Shown here piece after piece: positions 1 through 8,168 of a stretch of 64,000 bases of DNA. The stretch is from Apus apus (Eukaryota; Chordata; Aves; Apodiformes; Apodidae). The stretch covers positions 108,959,652-109,023,651 of the forward strand of contig NC_067285.1 of assembly GCF_020740795.1 (NCBI RefSeq), written 5' to 3'. The translations under genes were made by a program, and so were the position numbers. The notes under the pieces were generated by a model. It saw nothing but the letters and a program-made list of their open reading frames with translations, had not been told where the DNA came from and searched no databases. How positions within the stretch are numbered: the first letter of the stretch is position 1; each line of letters opens with the position of its first letter.

Positions 1-247
1 TTGTCATCAAGGCATTCCAGGAGTCTCCTGGATTGCCTACAACTTGCCGTGCTACTTTTCCAACAGATGTTGGGATGGTTAAAATCACCCAGCAGTACGA
101 GAGCTTGTGATTGTGATGTTTCTTCAAACTGGAGTAAGAAGGCTTCACCGATGGCTCCACTTGATTGGGTGGCCTGTAATAGACTCCAACACCATTTGGT
201 GTTTCCATCCCTAATTCCCACCCATAAACTTTCAACTTGCTCATGAC
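1..247 (-). mobile_element. CR1 LINE ORF2 endonuclease-domain remnant
   Basis: Read on the minus strand, this stretch translates almost without interruption into part of the apurinic-type endonuclease domain of CR1 ORF2. It contains a tryptophan-valine block (VESLWVGIRDGN), a leucine-rich strand and the motif GDFNHPNICW, in which GDFN holds the catalytic-core Asp and Asn, followed by QSRRLLECLDD. The reading stays open up to the left edge, so the element continues outside the window. A stop lies a few codons upstream of the tryptophan block, near 245. Family assignment rests on memory of the CR1 endonuclease motif. The copy is decayed, and a related LINE family is possible but less likely. 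Confidence 0.72.
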
Positions 248-1687
248 TTTTTTAGGGACAACTCTTCACACTCTATCCAATTCTTTACATAGAGGACAAC
301 ACATAGGTTTGATCTAAAAGAGATTGTCCTGTACCTATGTTCTATTTAAGGTCCACTGTCCTCTTTCTAGACCAAAAGAGTATGAAGTGGAAGACTTGAG
401 CATCCTCACATCTCTCTTTTTTTTTTTTTTTCTTTTCTGCCACAATTTCCCCAAAAAGATTTTTAATAATCTGATCTTGCCATGGCATTTGTCACTAAGC
501 ATACACTCTCACTGAAGACAGCTTCATCCAAGGTCATCTCAGCCTCTTGTCCATCTGTATTTCAGAGCTGGCCAAGAGTGAATCAAGTGGTGCAGTAACA
601 GGACAGGGTTTGACCAGGAATATCAGCTGATGGGGGAACAGCTGCAAAGGGACAGGCTTGCTCTCACTGACCAGAGAGAAGCAACAATGCTGGAGAGAGG
701 CTGAGAGAGGGGATCTCAGACTCAAAAAGCAGAGAAGCTCAAAGGCTCTAAATGCACATGAGGAAACTAAGGCAGAGGGAGGTCTGAGGCTGCTGGCATA
801 AGCCTGTGCATCTCTTGTCTAGATGGAAAGAGCAGCTATTCAAAAAGCCTACAAAATACTGTCCACTTCAGCTCTCCCCCCCTTGACTGGGTAAAGAAGG
901 AAGAGTTTGAGCTAATGCTGATTTGGACATCTTGTTGGTGCTGTAGGGCAAAGGGGACACAGTAAGGAGGTGGGCTGGGACAAGGAAGGACACGGTACTG
1001 CTGCTTGCCAGGATCCTCAGGAGACCACTATGAAGAACAACCCATAAGAGAAGTTTTGGCAGAGCTGGGACTGCACCTCGCATCCACCTCAACACACAGC
1101 TCCTCTTCTGACCACATGAACAACCTCAGACAGGTCCTAAACAAACAAGTGGGAGGATTTTTACTGGTTTCACTGATGGATGAGGTTAGATCAGGCTGAA
1201 GCCAGACCAGCTGCCAGTGCAACTGTGCATCAATCAGTGGATTGGCTCACAGATGGGAAAAGAGTTGAGGCTGTTGCAGGTCCTTACCCAACTATTCATC
1301 CTCCCATACATCTCACATCCCTGTGACGCAGGGGCCCGTATCTGCTCTTGCTGAAGTCAATGGAATCCTTGTCCTTGGCCTTGATGGCTCTAGGGTCACT
1401 GTATAAGTGTGAATAAGCCTCCTGGCAGGTTAGTGGAGACACAACTTTCACCTTGCCTGAGCAGGAGGGAGGCACTGAAGCACTGGTCTGAGTAACGCAG
1501 CATTTCCACTGGGGCTAGGCTGAGAAGTCAGGCTTTTTAACATTTTAAACAAAGATGTTGTTTAGAAAATTGAGCCTCTCAATCTGCACCAGAGTGCATC
1601 CAAACCAACCCACAAGACTGCTGAGCACCCAGTGGCTTCCCCCAGCATGTACATTGATGTTTCAGAAAGTAAGATACCTGACTGGGA
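248..1687. other. Intergenic stretch, no gene seen
   Basis: Only short ORFs that overlap on both strands are present, with no recognisable domain and no splice-site pattern supporting an exon. There is a short T-rich tract at about 417-432. I see no clear repeat family in it. Confidence 0.5.
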
Positions 1688-1810
1688 CTCAGAGATGTTA
1701 GGGCCAGAAGGATCCTGTATGAGTGTTGAGTTCAGCTTTCCACATCAAATAAATTCTTACCATAACTCCTGCATCAAGTCTGCAACTTAAACCATAACAT
1801 ATATTTTTTA
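1688..1810 (-). mobile_element. Ancient CR1 (reptile-type) 3' fragment
   Basis: The + strand reads like the reverse complement of an old amniote CR1 tail: a block ending GGGCCAGAAGGATCCTGTAT, then ACTCCTGCATCAAGTCTGCA and a run resembling the usual AACCATAACATAT...TTTTAAAGAT segment. It is strongly diverged and lacks the young ATTCTATGA tip. A younger CR1 on the opposite strand abuts it immediately downstream. Confidence 0.5.
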
Positions 1811-2237
1811 AAGATGATGATCAGAGGACTGGAGAACCTCTCCTATGAGGACAGGCTGAGAGCTGGGGTTATTCAGCCTGGAGAAGAGAAGGCTCCGGGG
1901 AGACCCTAGAGCACCTTCCAGTGCCTGAAGGGGCTACAGGAAAGCTGGGGAGGGACTTTTTACAGAGGCATGGAGTGACAGGATGAGGAGGAATGGTTTT
2001 AAACTGGAAGAGAGGGGGTTTAGATTAGACATTAGGAGGAAATTCTTCACTATGAGAGTGGTGAGACACTGGAACAGGTTGCCCAGAGGATTTGTGGAAG
2101 CCCCATCAGTGGAAGTGTTCAGGGGCAGAGTTGATGGGGCTTGGAGCAACCTGGTCTAGTGGGAGGTATCCCTGTCCATGTAGGGGTGCTGGATCTAGAT
2201 GTTCCCTTCCAACCCAAACCAATCTGTGATTCTATGA
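1811..2237 (+). mobile_element. CR1 LINE 3' fragment
   Basis: This is a 5'-truncated CR1. It starts with the ORF2 C-terminal coding block (GATGATCAGAGGACTGGAG, CTATGAGGACAGGCTGAGAG), passes through the conserved TTTAGATTAGACATTAGGAGG and GAGACACTGGAACAGGTTGC blocks, and ends GTGATTCTATGAT. The reading frame is broken. The variant block AGAGGATTTGTGGAAGCC, followed by GTTCAGGGGCAGA, is shared with the copy at 39463-39670, which suggests the same subfamily. Confidence 0.93.
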
Positions 2238-2533
2238 TGTCCAGCTTTTATTTATACAATTCAAGCAGTGTAGACACCAATATTCCTTGAAGTAATACAT
2301 TGCAAGGAATGTTACTTTCAGCATAACTATATAACTGTTATCACAAGCCTCATTTGCTCTGCCTCTGGAAATCATTGCACTTCTTTCTGATGGACTAGAG
2401 AACCACTGGGCAGCAGCAGTGTCCTCCTCATGGAGATATGAATGGGCCATGAGCATCTAATCTTTGCTCTTTGCTGAGATACACTGACAAAACATATTTT
2501 TCAGACCTTGGATCACTGTTACAGCCCCTTTTT
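2238..2533. other. Intergenic stretch, no gene seen
   Basis: Unique-looking, moderately AT-rich DNA between a CR1 3' tip and a pentanucleotide array. No coding or repeat signature was recognised. Confidence 0.5.
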
Positions 2534-2685
2534 GAGGAGAGAAGAGGAGAGGAGAGGAGAGGAGAGGAGAGGAGAGGAGAGGAGAGGAGAGGAGAGGAGA
2601 GGAGAGGAGAGGAGAGGAGAGGAGAGGAGAGGAGAGGAGAGGAGAGGAGAGGAGAGGAGAGGAGAGGAGAGGAGAGGAGAGGAGG
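2534..2685 (+). repeat. (GGAGA)n purine pentanucleotide microsatellite
   Basis: About 29 nearly perfect tandem copies of GGAGA/GAGGA form a pure polypurine tract of about 150 bp, with slight irregularity only at the left edge (GAGAGAAGAGG). A 5-nt unit without a stop leaves several frames open on both strands, giving fictitious Glu-Arg-Gly or Leu-Ser-Pro repeat peptides. Such homopurine tracts can form triplex DNA and usually vary in length between individuals. That is general knowledge and is not shown here. Confidence 0.97.
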
Positions 2686-5611
2686 TTTAAATGTCATCAT
2701 TCAGTTTATGAGAACTGAATTAAGCTGCAGACTGTCATAAGCACTTTTCCCTCTGAGCATGTACTGACTGCATCAAGCAAAAACCAAGCATTTTAAAAGA
2801 AATGCAATTTAAAGTCAATGACAGATACAATTCCAATATACATTGGGTGTGAATAATTCCCTTTTCTTACCTCATTTCACTATCCTTCCTCAATTTTGTA
2901 TTAACCAAGAGGACTATCCTATAATCCTGCCCATGTACATCTGCCAAGTCTCCAAATAGCTTTAAAAACCCCCACTGATGAGAGACCACCAACTTTACGG
3001 TTTCTTGCAACTCCCACTGTACATTTTATGGGCATTTAGCAATGCTGCAGGATTTTCCTAAAGCTGGGGAAATTTCTCCTTTCTTCACTAATAATAGATG
3101 TGTTTCGACAGCTTTTTCTTGCTTTTTCTCTCCTCTCCTGCCTATATTCTCAAATAGCTGATTTTTAAGATGCATTTTTCATAGAACTATAAAAACTGCA
3201 TTTTTTTTTTTCTTATTTTTTTTTGGTCAGTTTAGGGAATGGACAAACTTTTAGCCTGCCAAGCTTTTTTTTAGTATTATTTCTTTTTTTTTTTCTGTTG
3301 TTTAAATACTTCACAATAAAAGAATGTGCTCCTGATGGAATTTTTATTGAAAAAAAAAAAAACAAAACAAAACAGAGAAGTTTTCCCCTTCTCCTTTCTT
3401 ACATCTTACACACTTCAAAACACATCCTGAACTTCTGTAACCTCCTAAGAAAAACTGCTCAAATGCTGTCAAACTGCTAATGATAATGTCAGAGTACATA
3501 TTTAAGTGTTAGAAAAAGAAGAACTAAGGCTGCATCTCAATCTGGCTTTGATGACTCAACTTTACATTGACATACTCAGCATGCCACTTGCAATCAGACT
3601 TCTGGTTTTGCTCTTCAACAGCATTTTAAAACCATTCCTTTTGCCTAAGGAGGATGTCAGAAAAAGTCCAGGAGAGTCGAGGTTGCTTTTTAACAAGTGC
3701 AAAGCTCTGGTTTTTCACAGGATTTGGAAGAGTGCTCTGGTTTTCAGAAAGTACCAAGTTGTCACCAGCTGAATGCTTGGGATGCCCTGTAGTTTGGGCT
3801 CTGCTTTGAAGGCATCTCCCTGGCACTCAACTGCAGCACATCTTTCCCTCATTGTCTGTCCTGGGCACAGAAGACAAGCCTTTCAAACACCTCAGATTGC
3901 ACCTACCACTACATCTTGCCACTTCCCATTTCCTTTTCCTTTCTACTTATTTATCCTTTAAAAAATATAGTACCTGAAGACACTTTCTGGGGTTTCACAG
4001 TCATTTCTTTCAACCACAGTAATTCTCAGTAGAGCAGGGAGATGCTCAACGAGGTGTTTCACCCACTGGCAGAGGACAGAGACTGGTTTAATGTCAGGGA
4101 GAGCTCAGCCCTGTAATGGATGGAGTCAATCCATACCTTTCTGGCAGTGCCAGAGGATGCTGGGACAAGAGGTTAATGCTTCTCCAGAGATAATCCCCCT
4201 CAGAGGGGACTGGCAAAGGATTTATTTCCATATTTATTCACCCTTGAAGGCAGAGGCAATGGGAGTAGGGCAAGAAGGAGGTAGGGCAATAGGATCAGAC
4301 AGTGTCATCGGGCCACCAGCTGGGCTCTGCTACAGATGAAACCTCCCCTTCTGTTTGCCTATGCCCTGCAAGTACCTGCCTTGCCCATATCTACAAATAC
4401 CTGCCCCACAGAAAAACACAGGACTGCTAAAATTATGCAAAACTGAGGGCAGACAAGGCTGATGTGGTCTGTAGAAATGAAAGGTCAGAAGTGCCACCAC
4501 AGCTCATAGCCACTGTCCTGTTACTCTGCACTTCTCCCCCACAGGCAGGTGTTTCCCTCCATCTGTTTTTCACCTCATGCCATCATTTTGGTGCATAGGT
4601 GCCACGCAGCAGAATGAGCTGCTGCATCCAGATGGCGCAGAGCAGCCAGCACTGCCTGGAGATTTTCTTGCATTTGGTCCCAAAAGCAGTGTTGGCATGA
4701 AGCCGTGCTGCTTCCAGCCCAAATACGGATGCCAGCATGTCCCACTGCTTTGATTTCCAGAGGCAAGGTGATCTCTGCGAGCTCAGGCATCGCTGCCCAC
4801 CTCCACTGCATCTGGAAAGTGTCCCAGTGTCTCTGGGGCTACCATGGTCTGCATCAAAAGGCAGGGGTTTTTCTGAAAGAAACTCATCCTTGCTTAATTT
4901 AAAGAGTAACTTTCAGCTAAATAACTTTAGCTGGTAGAAGAGGTTGTATAGACCCTTCCAACACAGTTTAAACCTCTCTCCCTTCAGTTTATTTTCAAGC
5001 AAGCTTTTGTTTCAGCCCCCTTTAAGGTGAACAGGAGCAACCCAATTGGATGATAACAAGAGTCCACAGGCAGTTTGTGCTGCTTTTAACTGCGGAAGCA
5101 AAAGCAGGTTCATGCAGTGGGTGCGGGTTTGTGTGTACACGGTGTCTGGGCTCCATGGTTGGCAGCTGTCACTGCCACCTCCTCTGCAAACGGGGCACAG
5201 AGGACAGGCTACATGCACCACAGCGTGCGTCACCCGGAGGGACAAGGACCATCATGACCCAGCCCTGATTCGGGCCTCCCCAGCTCTCTTGTGATACCCA
5301 TAACCACAAGGATACTAAAATGAGAGGAGGGGAAGGTCTGACAGGCAGTTATGTGACTGGGGACACTCAGGTTTAGGTTTCTTCTTGGAAGCACTCCGTA
5401 ATGCAGCTACCGCCAAGGCAGCAGCTATATAACCAGCACCCAGAAAACACAGGTGCCTTAAGGGCAAGACATGACAAACAAATGGTGTAAATCCCTGCAA
5501 ATTCCTTCGTTTTCAATGGGCTTCATGTATTTATCCCCCAAATGGATTTGGTCCACACAGTCTCGCTGGAGCAGCCAGGGGATTTTAGGTAGGATACTGA
5601 AATTTTGCCAA
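2686..5611. other. Intergenic stretch, no gene seen
   Basis: Nearly 3 kb without a supported gene. It holds several T-rich and A-rich runs (about 3200-3215, 3285-3296, 3350-3362) and otherwise unique-looking DNA. All ORFs are short and lack a recognisable domain. Confidence 0.5.
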
Positions 5612-5740
5612 GATCATAGAATAACAGAACAGCTTTGGTTGGAAGGGACCTTAAAAGATCATCTATTTCCAGTCCTTCTGTCATGGGTACGGACGACATG
5701 TTCCACTAGACCAGGTTGCTCCAAGCTCCATCCAAAGCTC
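5612..5740 (-). mobile_element. CR1 LINE 3' end
   Basis: The + strand starts with the complement of the CR1 3' tip (ATCATAGAATAACAGAA), continues with GGTTGGAAGGGACCTTAAAA and GATCATCTA, then CACTAGACCAGGTTGCTCCA and CTCCATCC. This is a short, diverged, 5'-truncated minus-strand copy of about 130 bp, and it lies inside a misleading 145-residue forward ORF. Confidence 0.9.
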
Positions 5741-6640
5741 AAAGATCTTGGATTTAACCCTCCTGCTCTTGGGAGAAGAGCCACCAAGTGTTTAACACAG
5801 GCTTCCACCGAAAGACCTGGCTGGAGGAGCTGGTGCTACTGCCACTCACCAGGAGATTTGGGAGAAACAAGGTCAACGAAAAAACCCTTTCTTGGCTCTC
5901 ATCTTTGAAAGTTAGAGGAATTCGGGGACAAAAAGATGGAGCAAATGGTCATTAGGGCATGCCCTGGCATTAGTAGCAGTGATTCACAGGCTCTAGCTGA
6001 GGATATCAGGGCAGTTTGTCAGCACCAACACAATGCAAGGGAGTGATCCTGGGGAGTCAGGTATTTCTGACTTCAGTTGACTCACCTACAGTTCTTCTGC
6101 CGAAGAAAATCAAACTGCAGTGGCAGAGGGCAGAGGATTTAACAGAGGAAGCAGCATGGCATGGTGCTGAACCAGGACTCAGCATATTTTCTCTAGCACT
6201 GTCTAGTTCCTAGACAGTTTCTAGATAGCACACTATCTAGCATCTCCACCTGAACAAACCCTTGCCATGCCTGCTCTGGGGCAGCCTGGCCACAGCAGCA
6301 GAAAGCAGAGCACATTAGCCACCAGACAGAGCTTCTCTTGCTTTCTGGACCTCAACGAGCTCAGCTGAAGCTCCCTCTGCTTGCCCCGTGTGATGCCAAT
6401 GGCTGCCAGGTTGACACACCATGGAAGGAGGGTTAGGAAACGTCCCTCTTCCTGCAGTGAATTCAAGCATCTAACAGGTTACACCCCATTGCTTCTCGAC
6501 ACAACATCTAAGTGGTTTAGGTGACTTCAAAGCAGAAGCCAGGTGCCTAAACACCAGAGATGCTTTTAAAAATGACAGAGGACCTCCTGAGGTCCCTTCT
6601 GTCCTGAATTTTCCTACAATTCTGCTAAAAGCAGTGTATT
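5741..6640. other. Intergenic stretch, no gene seen
   Basis: No recognisable coding region. There is a short imperfect direct repetition of CTAGCACTGTCTAGTTCCTAG-type sequence around 6191-6240. Nothing else was recognised. Confidence 0.45.
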
Positions 6641-6695
6641 CCCAGCTGTGCCACTGCTCTGGCTGTGACCTTAGTCAAGTTCCTGCACCTCTCCA
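6641..6695 (+). mobile_element. MIR-like CORE-SINE remnant
   Basis: The block CCCAGCTGTGCCACT, followed by GGCTGTGACCTTAGTCAAGT and CCTGCACCTCTCC, matches in order the CORE segment of the MIR family (CCGGCTCTGCCACT, GCTGTGTGACCTTGGGCAAG, TTAACCTCTC). The copy is short and diverged, as expected of an element older than the split of birds and mammals. The assignment is from memory of the consensus. Confidence 0.6.
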
Positions 6696-7307
6696 TCCCT
6701 CCCTCCTACCTTGCCGAGCACCCTGGCTCTGCTGCACTGGGACAGCGTGGCTGAGGGGAGATGAGGGGTGTTGGGGTGCCAGCAGAAGGCAGCCCACGGC
6801 TGATAGCAATTACCCACGCGTCCGGGCTCCTTCATGATCCCTGTGAAAAACAGGGCAGCCCTTTGCCGCGGACTAATTCCTCCAAGCAGATCCGAAGTCG
6901 GTAGCAGAGCAGCAACGGAAGGGATTTGGGGAGCCGTAGAAGGCGAAGCGGCAACGGGAGGGACATCTGGGAAGCGTTGGAGCTTCCCGGCTCCACATCC
7001 CGCCGCGGTGCCTCCAGTGCTCCCGGGTACATTTAAGAAGGCAACGCGAAGTCAAGCACCCCTCACACCTCATAGATGAGGATCTTGATGAGGGAAACGA
7101 GTGATAAGAGGGGAGAAGAGGGATGAAGGGGGGTTGGAAGCCAAAACAGATCACGGATTTCCCCGGGGAGACAAGCCGGGGGTGGGGGAAGCCAGCGCAC
7201 ACGGTGGGTCGCGGCGAGTCTCCGGGGGGCAGGATTTCTCTTCCATCGCATGGAAGAGAGAGATTAAAGAAGAAAGTGGGAGTGGGGTGGGAGGGAAGGG
7301 AAAAGGA

Positions 7308-7326
7308 GGGGGGGGGGGGGGGGGGG
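7308..7326 (+). repeat. Poly-G run (19 G) upstream of ATOH8
   Basis: Nineteen uninterrupted G are flanked on both sides by further short G-runs (GGGAGTGGGG before, TGGGGGGGAT after). Such G-rich DNA has strong potential to form quadruplexes. It lies about 385 bp before the ATOH8 start codon. Confidence 0.95.
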
Positions 7327-7593
7327 AGTTGGAAGGGGTGTGGGGGGGATGAACAAAGGAGATTGGCAGCACAGCTGTTTTGGGAAGAAGGAAAAAAAAA
7401 AAAAAAAAGCCACCCTTCCTGTTTCTTTAAAGCCGCTCATCTGCGCGGCGGGCCGGCTGCCGGCGGCGGGAGGCAGGCTGCGGGGAGCTGCGGGCGGACG
7501 CACGGACGGACAGACAGACACACACACACACAGACGGACCAAGAGCTCGGTCCGGCCGGGGCTCCGCTACCCGCCGCGGCCGATCGGGCGCAG

Positions 7594-7620
7594 ATGGGCG
7601 GCGGTGGCAGCGGAGCGGCG

Positions 7621-7653
<33 letters not shown>

Positions 7654-7683
7654 GCGGAGCGGCGGCCAAGGAGCCGGGGCTGA
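7594..7683 (+). other. Candidate upstream ORF (29 codons) in ATOH8 leader
   Basis: An ATG at 7594 opens a 29-codon frame ending in TGA at 7681-7683, 26 nt before the ATOH8 start and out of frame with it. The peptide would be Gly-rich, then 11 alanines encoded by the GCA repeat, then a short Arg-rich tail. The ATG has C at -3 and G at +4, a weaker context than the main start (G at -3). It matters only if the transcript starts upstream of 7594, which I cannot see. It could reduce ATOH8 translation; that is inference. Confidence 0.4.
7623..7652 (+). repeat. (AGC)10 trinucleotide repeat
   Basis: Ten perfect AGC (CAG/GCA) triplets lie 58 bp before the ATOH8 start codon, probably in the 5' UTR. 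Triplet repeats of this kind are often variable in length, and unit changes would keep the frame of the overlapping upstream ORF. Confidence 0.95.
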
Positions 7684-7709
7684 GCGCACCCGCGCAGCGC
7701 GGCCGCGCC

Positions 7710-8168
7710 ATGCGGAGCACGCCGCTGGCGGAGGGCGAGCCCTGGCCGCGCCTCTGCGCCGCGGAGCTCGGGGGGCTGCGGCGGCTGCGGCGCAAACACG
7801 GCTGCAAAAGTTTCCGCGTCGAGCTGAAAGTGCTGAGCGGCAGAAGGACGGGGCTCCGCGCTCACCCCCCGCCACCACCACCGCCGCCACCGCCCCCCGC
7901 CTCCGCCGCCCCGCCGCCCGCCTGGGAGCCGCGCGGAGCCGCGCTCGGCCCCGCCAGCGCCTTCCCCGCCGCGCCGCCGCCGCCGCCCCCCGCCGCCCGC
8001 CCGCCGCCGCCCCCCGCCGCCGCCTCCCCGCGCCCGCGGCCGGGCGAGGCGTCCGGCGTCTCGCCGGAGATCAAAGCCCTGCAGCAGACGCGGCGGCTCT
8101 TGGCCAACGCCCGGGAGAGGACCCGCGTCCACACCATCAGCGCCGCTTTCGAGGCGCTGCGGAAGCAG
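7710..8168 (+). CDS. ATOH8: ATOH8 coding exon 1 (residues 1-153)
   Basis: First coding exon of a bHLH transcription factor that acts in the nucleus, normally binding E-box DNA; in vertebrates it has roles in neural, muscle, vascular and kidney development. The start ATG at 7710 has a good context (GCCGCGCCATGC), and the opening residues, MRSTPLAEGEPWPRLCAAEL, align with the vertebrate ATOH8 N-terminus. Residues 53-63 are 11 consecutive prolines, with more Pro-runs at 89-94 and 98-102. From residue 119 the family signature begins: PEIKALQQTRRLLANARERT. The basic region is about 128-140, with Glu136 the expected E-box contact, and helix 1 runs to Gln153. The exon ends at CGGAAGCAG/GTACCT, phase 0. 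The joined product is 218 residues against about 321 in human ATOH8; the difference lies in the Pro-rich middle. Confidence 0.95.

Larger units (their letters stand above)
6890..7709 (+). promoter_or_regulatory. ATOH8: Putative ATOH8 promoter and 5' UTR region
   Basis: CpG frequency rises from about 6890 and becomes very high after about 7430, continuing into exon 1, as in a CpG-island promoter. I see no convincing TATA box and the transcription start cannot be fixed. The segment holds unusual tracts: 19 G at 7308-7326, 17 A at 7392-7408, a GGAC/GACA/CA run around 7500-7532, and (AGC)10 at 7623-7652. An E-box CAGCTG lies near 7372. The real 5' UTR is probably the part closest to the start codon. 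Confidence 0.55.

Noticed and set aside
2428..2740. ORFs with Glu-Glu-Arg-Arg-Gly or Leu-Leu-Ser-Ser-Pro repeats
   Set aside because: They are direct readings of the GGAGA microsatellite on either strand and have no coding meaning.
5471..5908. 145-codon forward ORF
   Set aside because: Its middle is an antisense CR1 3' end, so it is a chance reading through a repeat.
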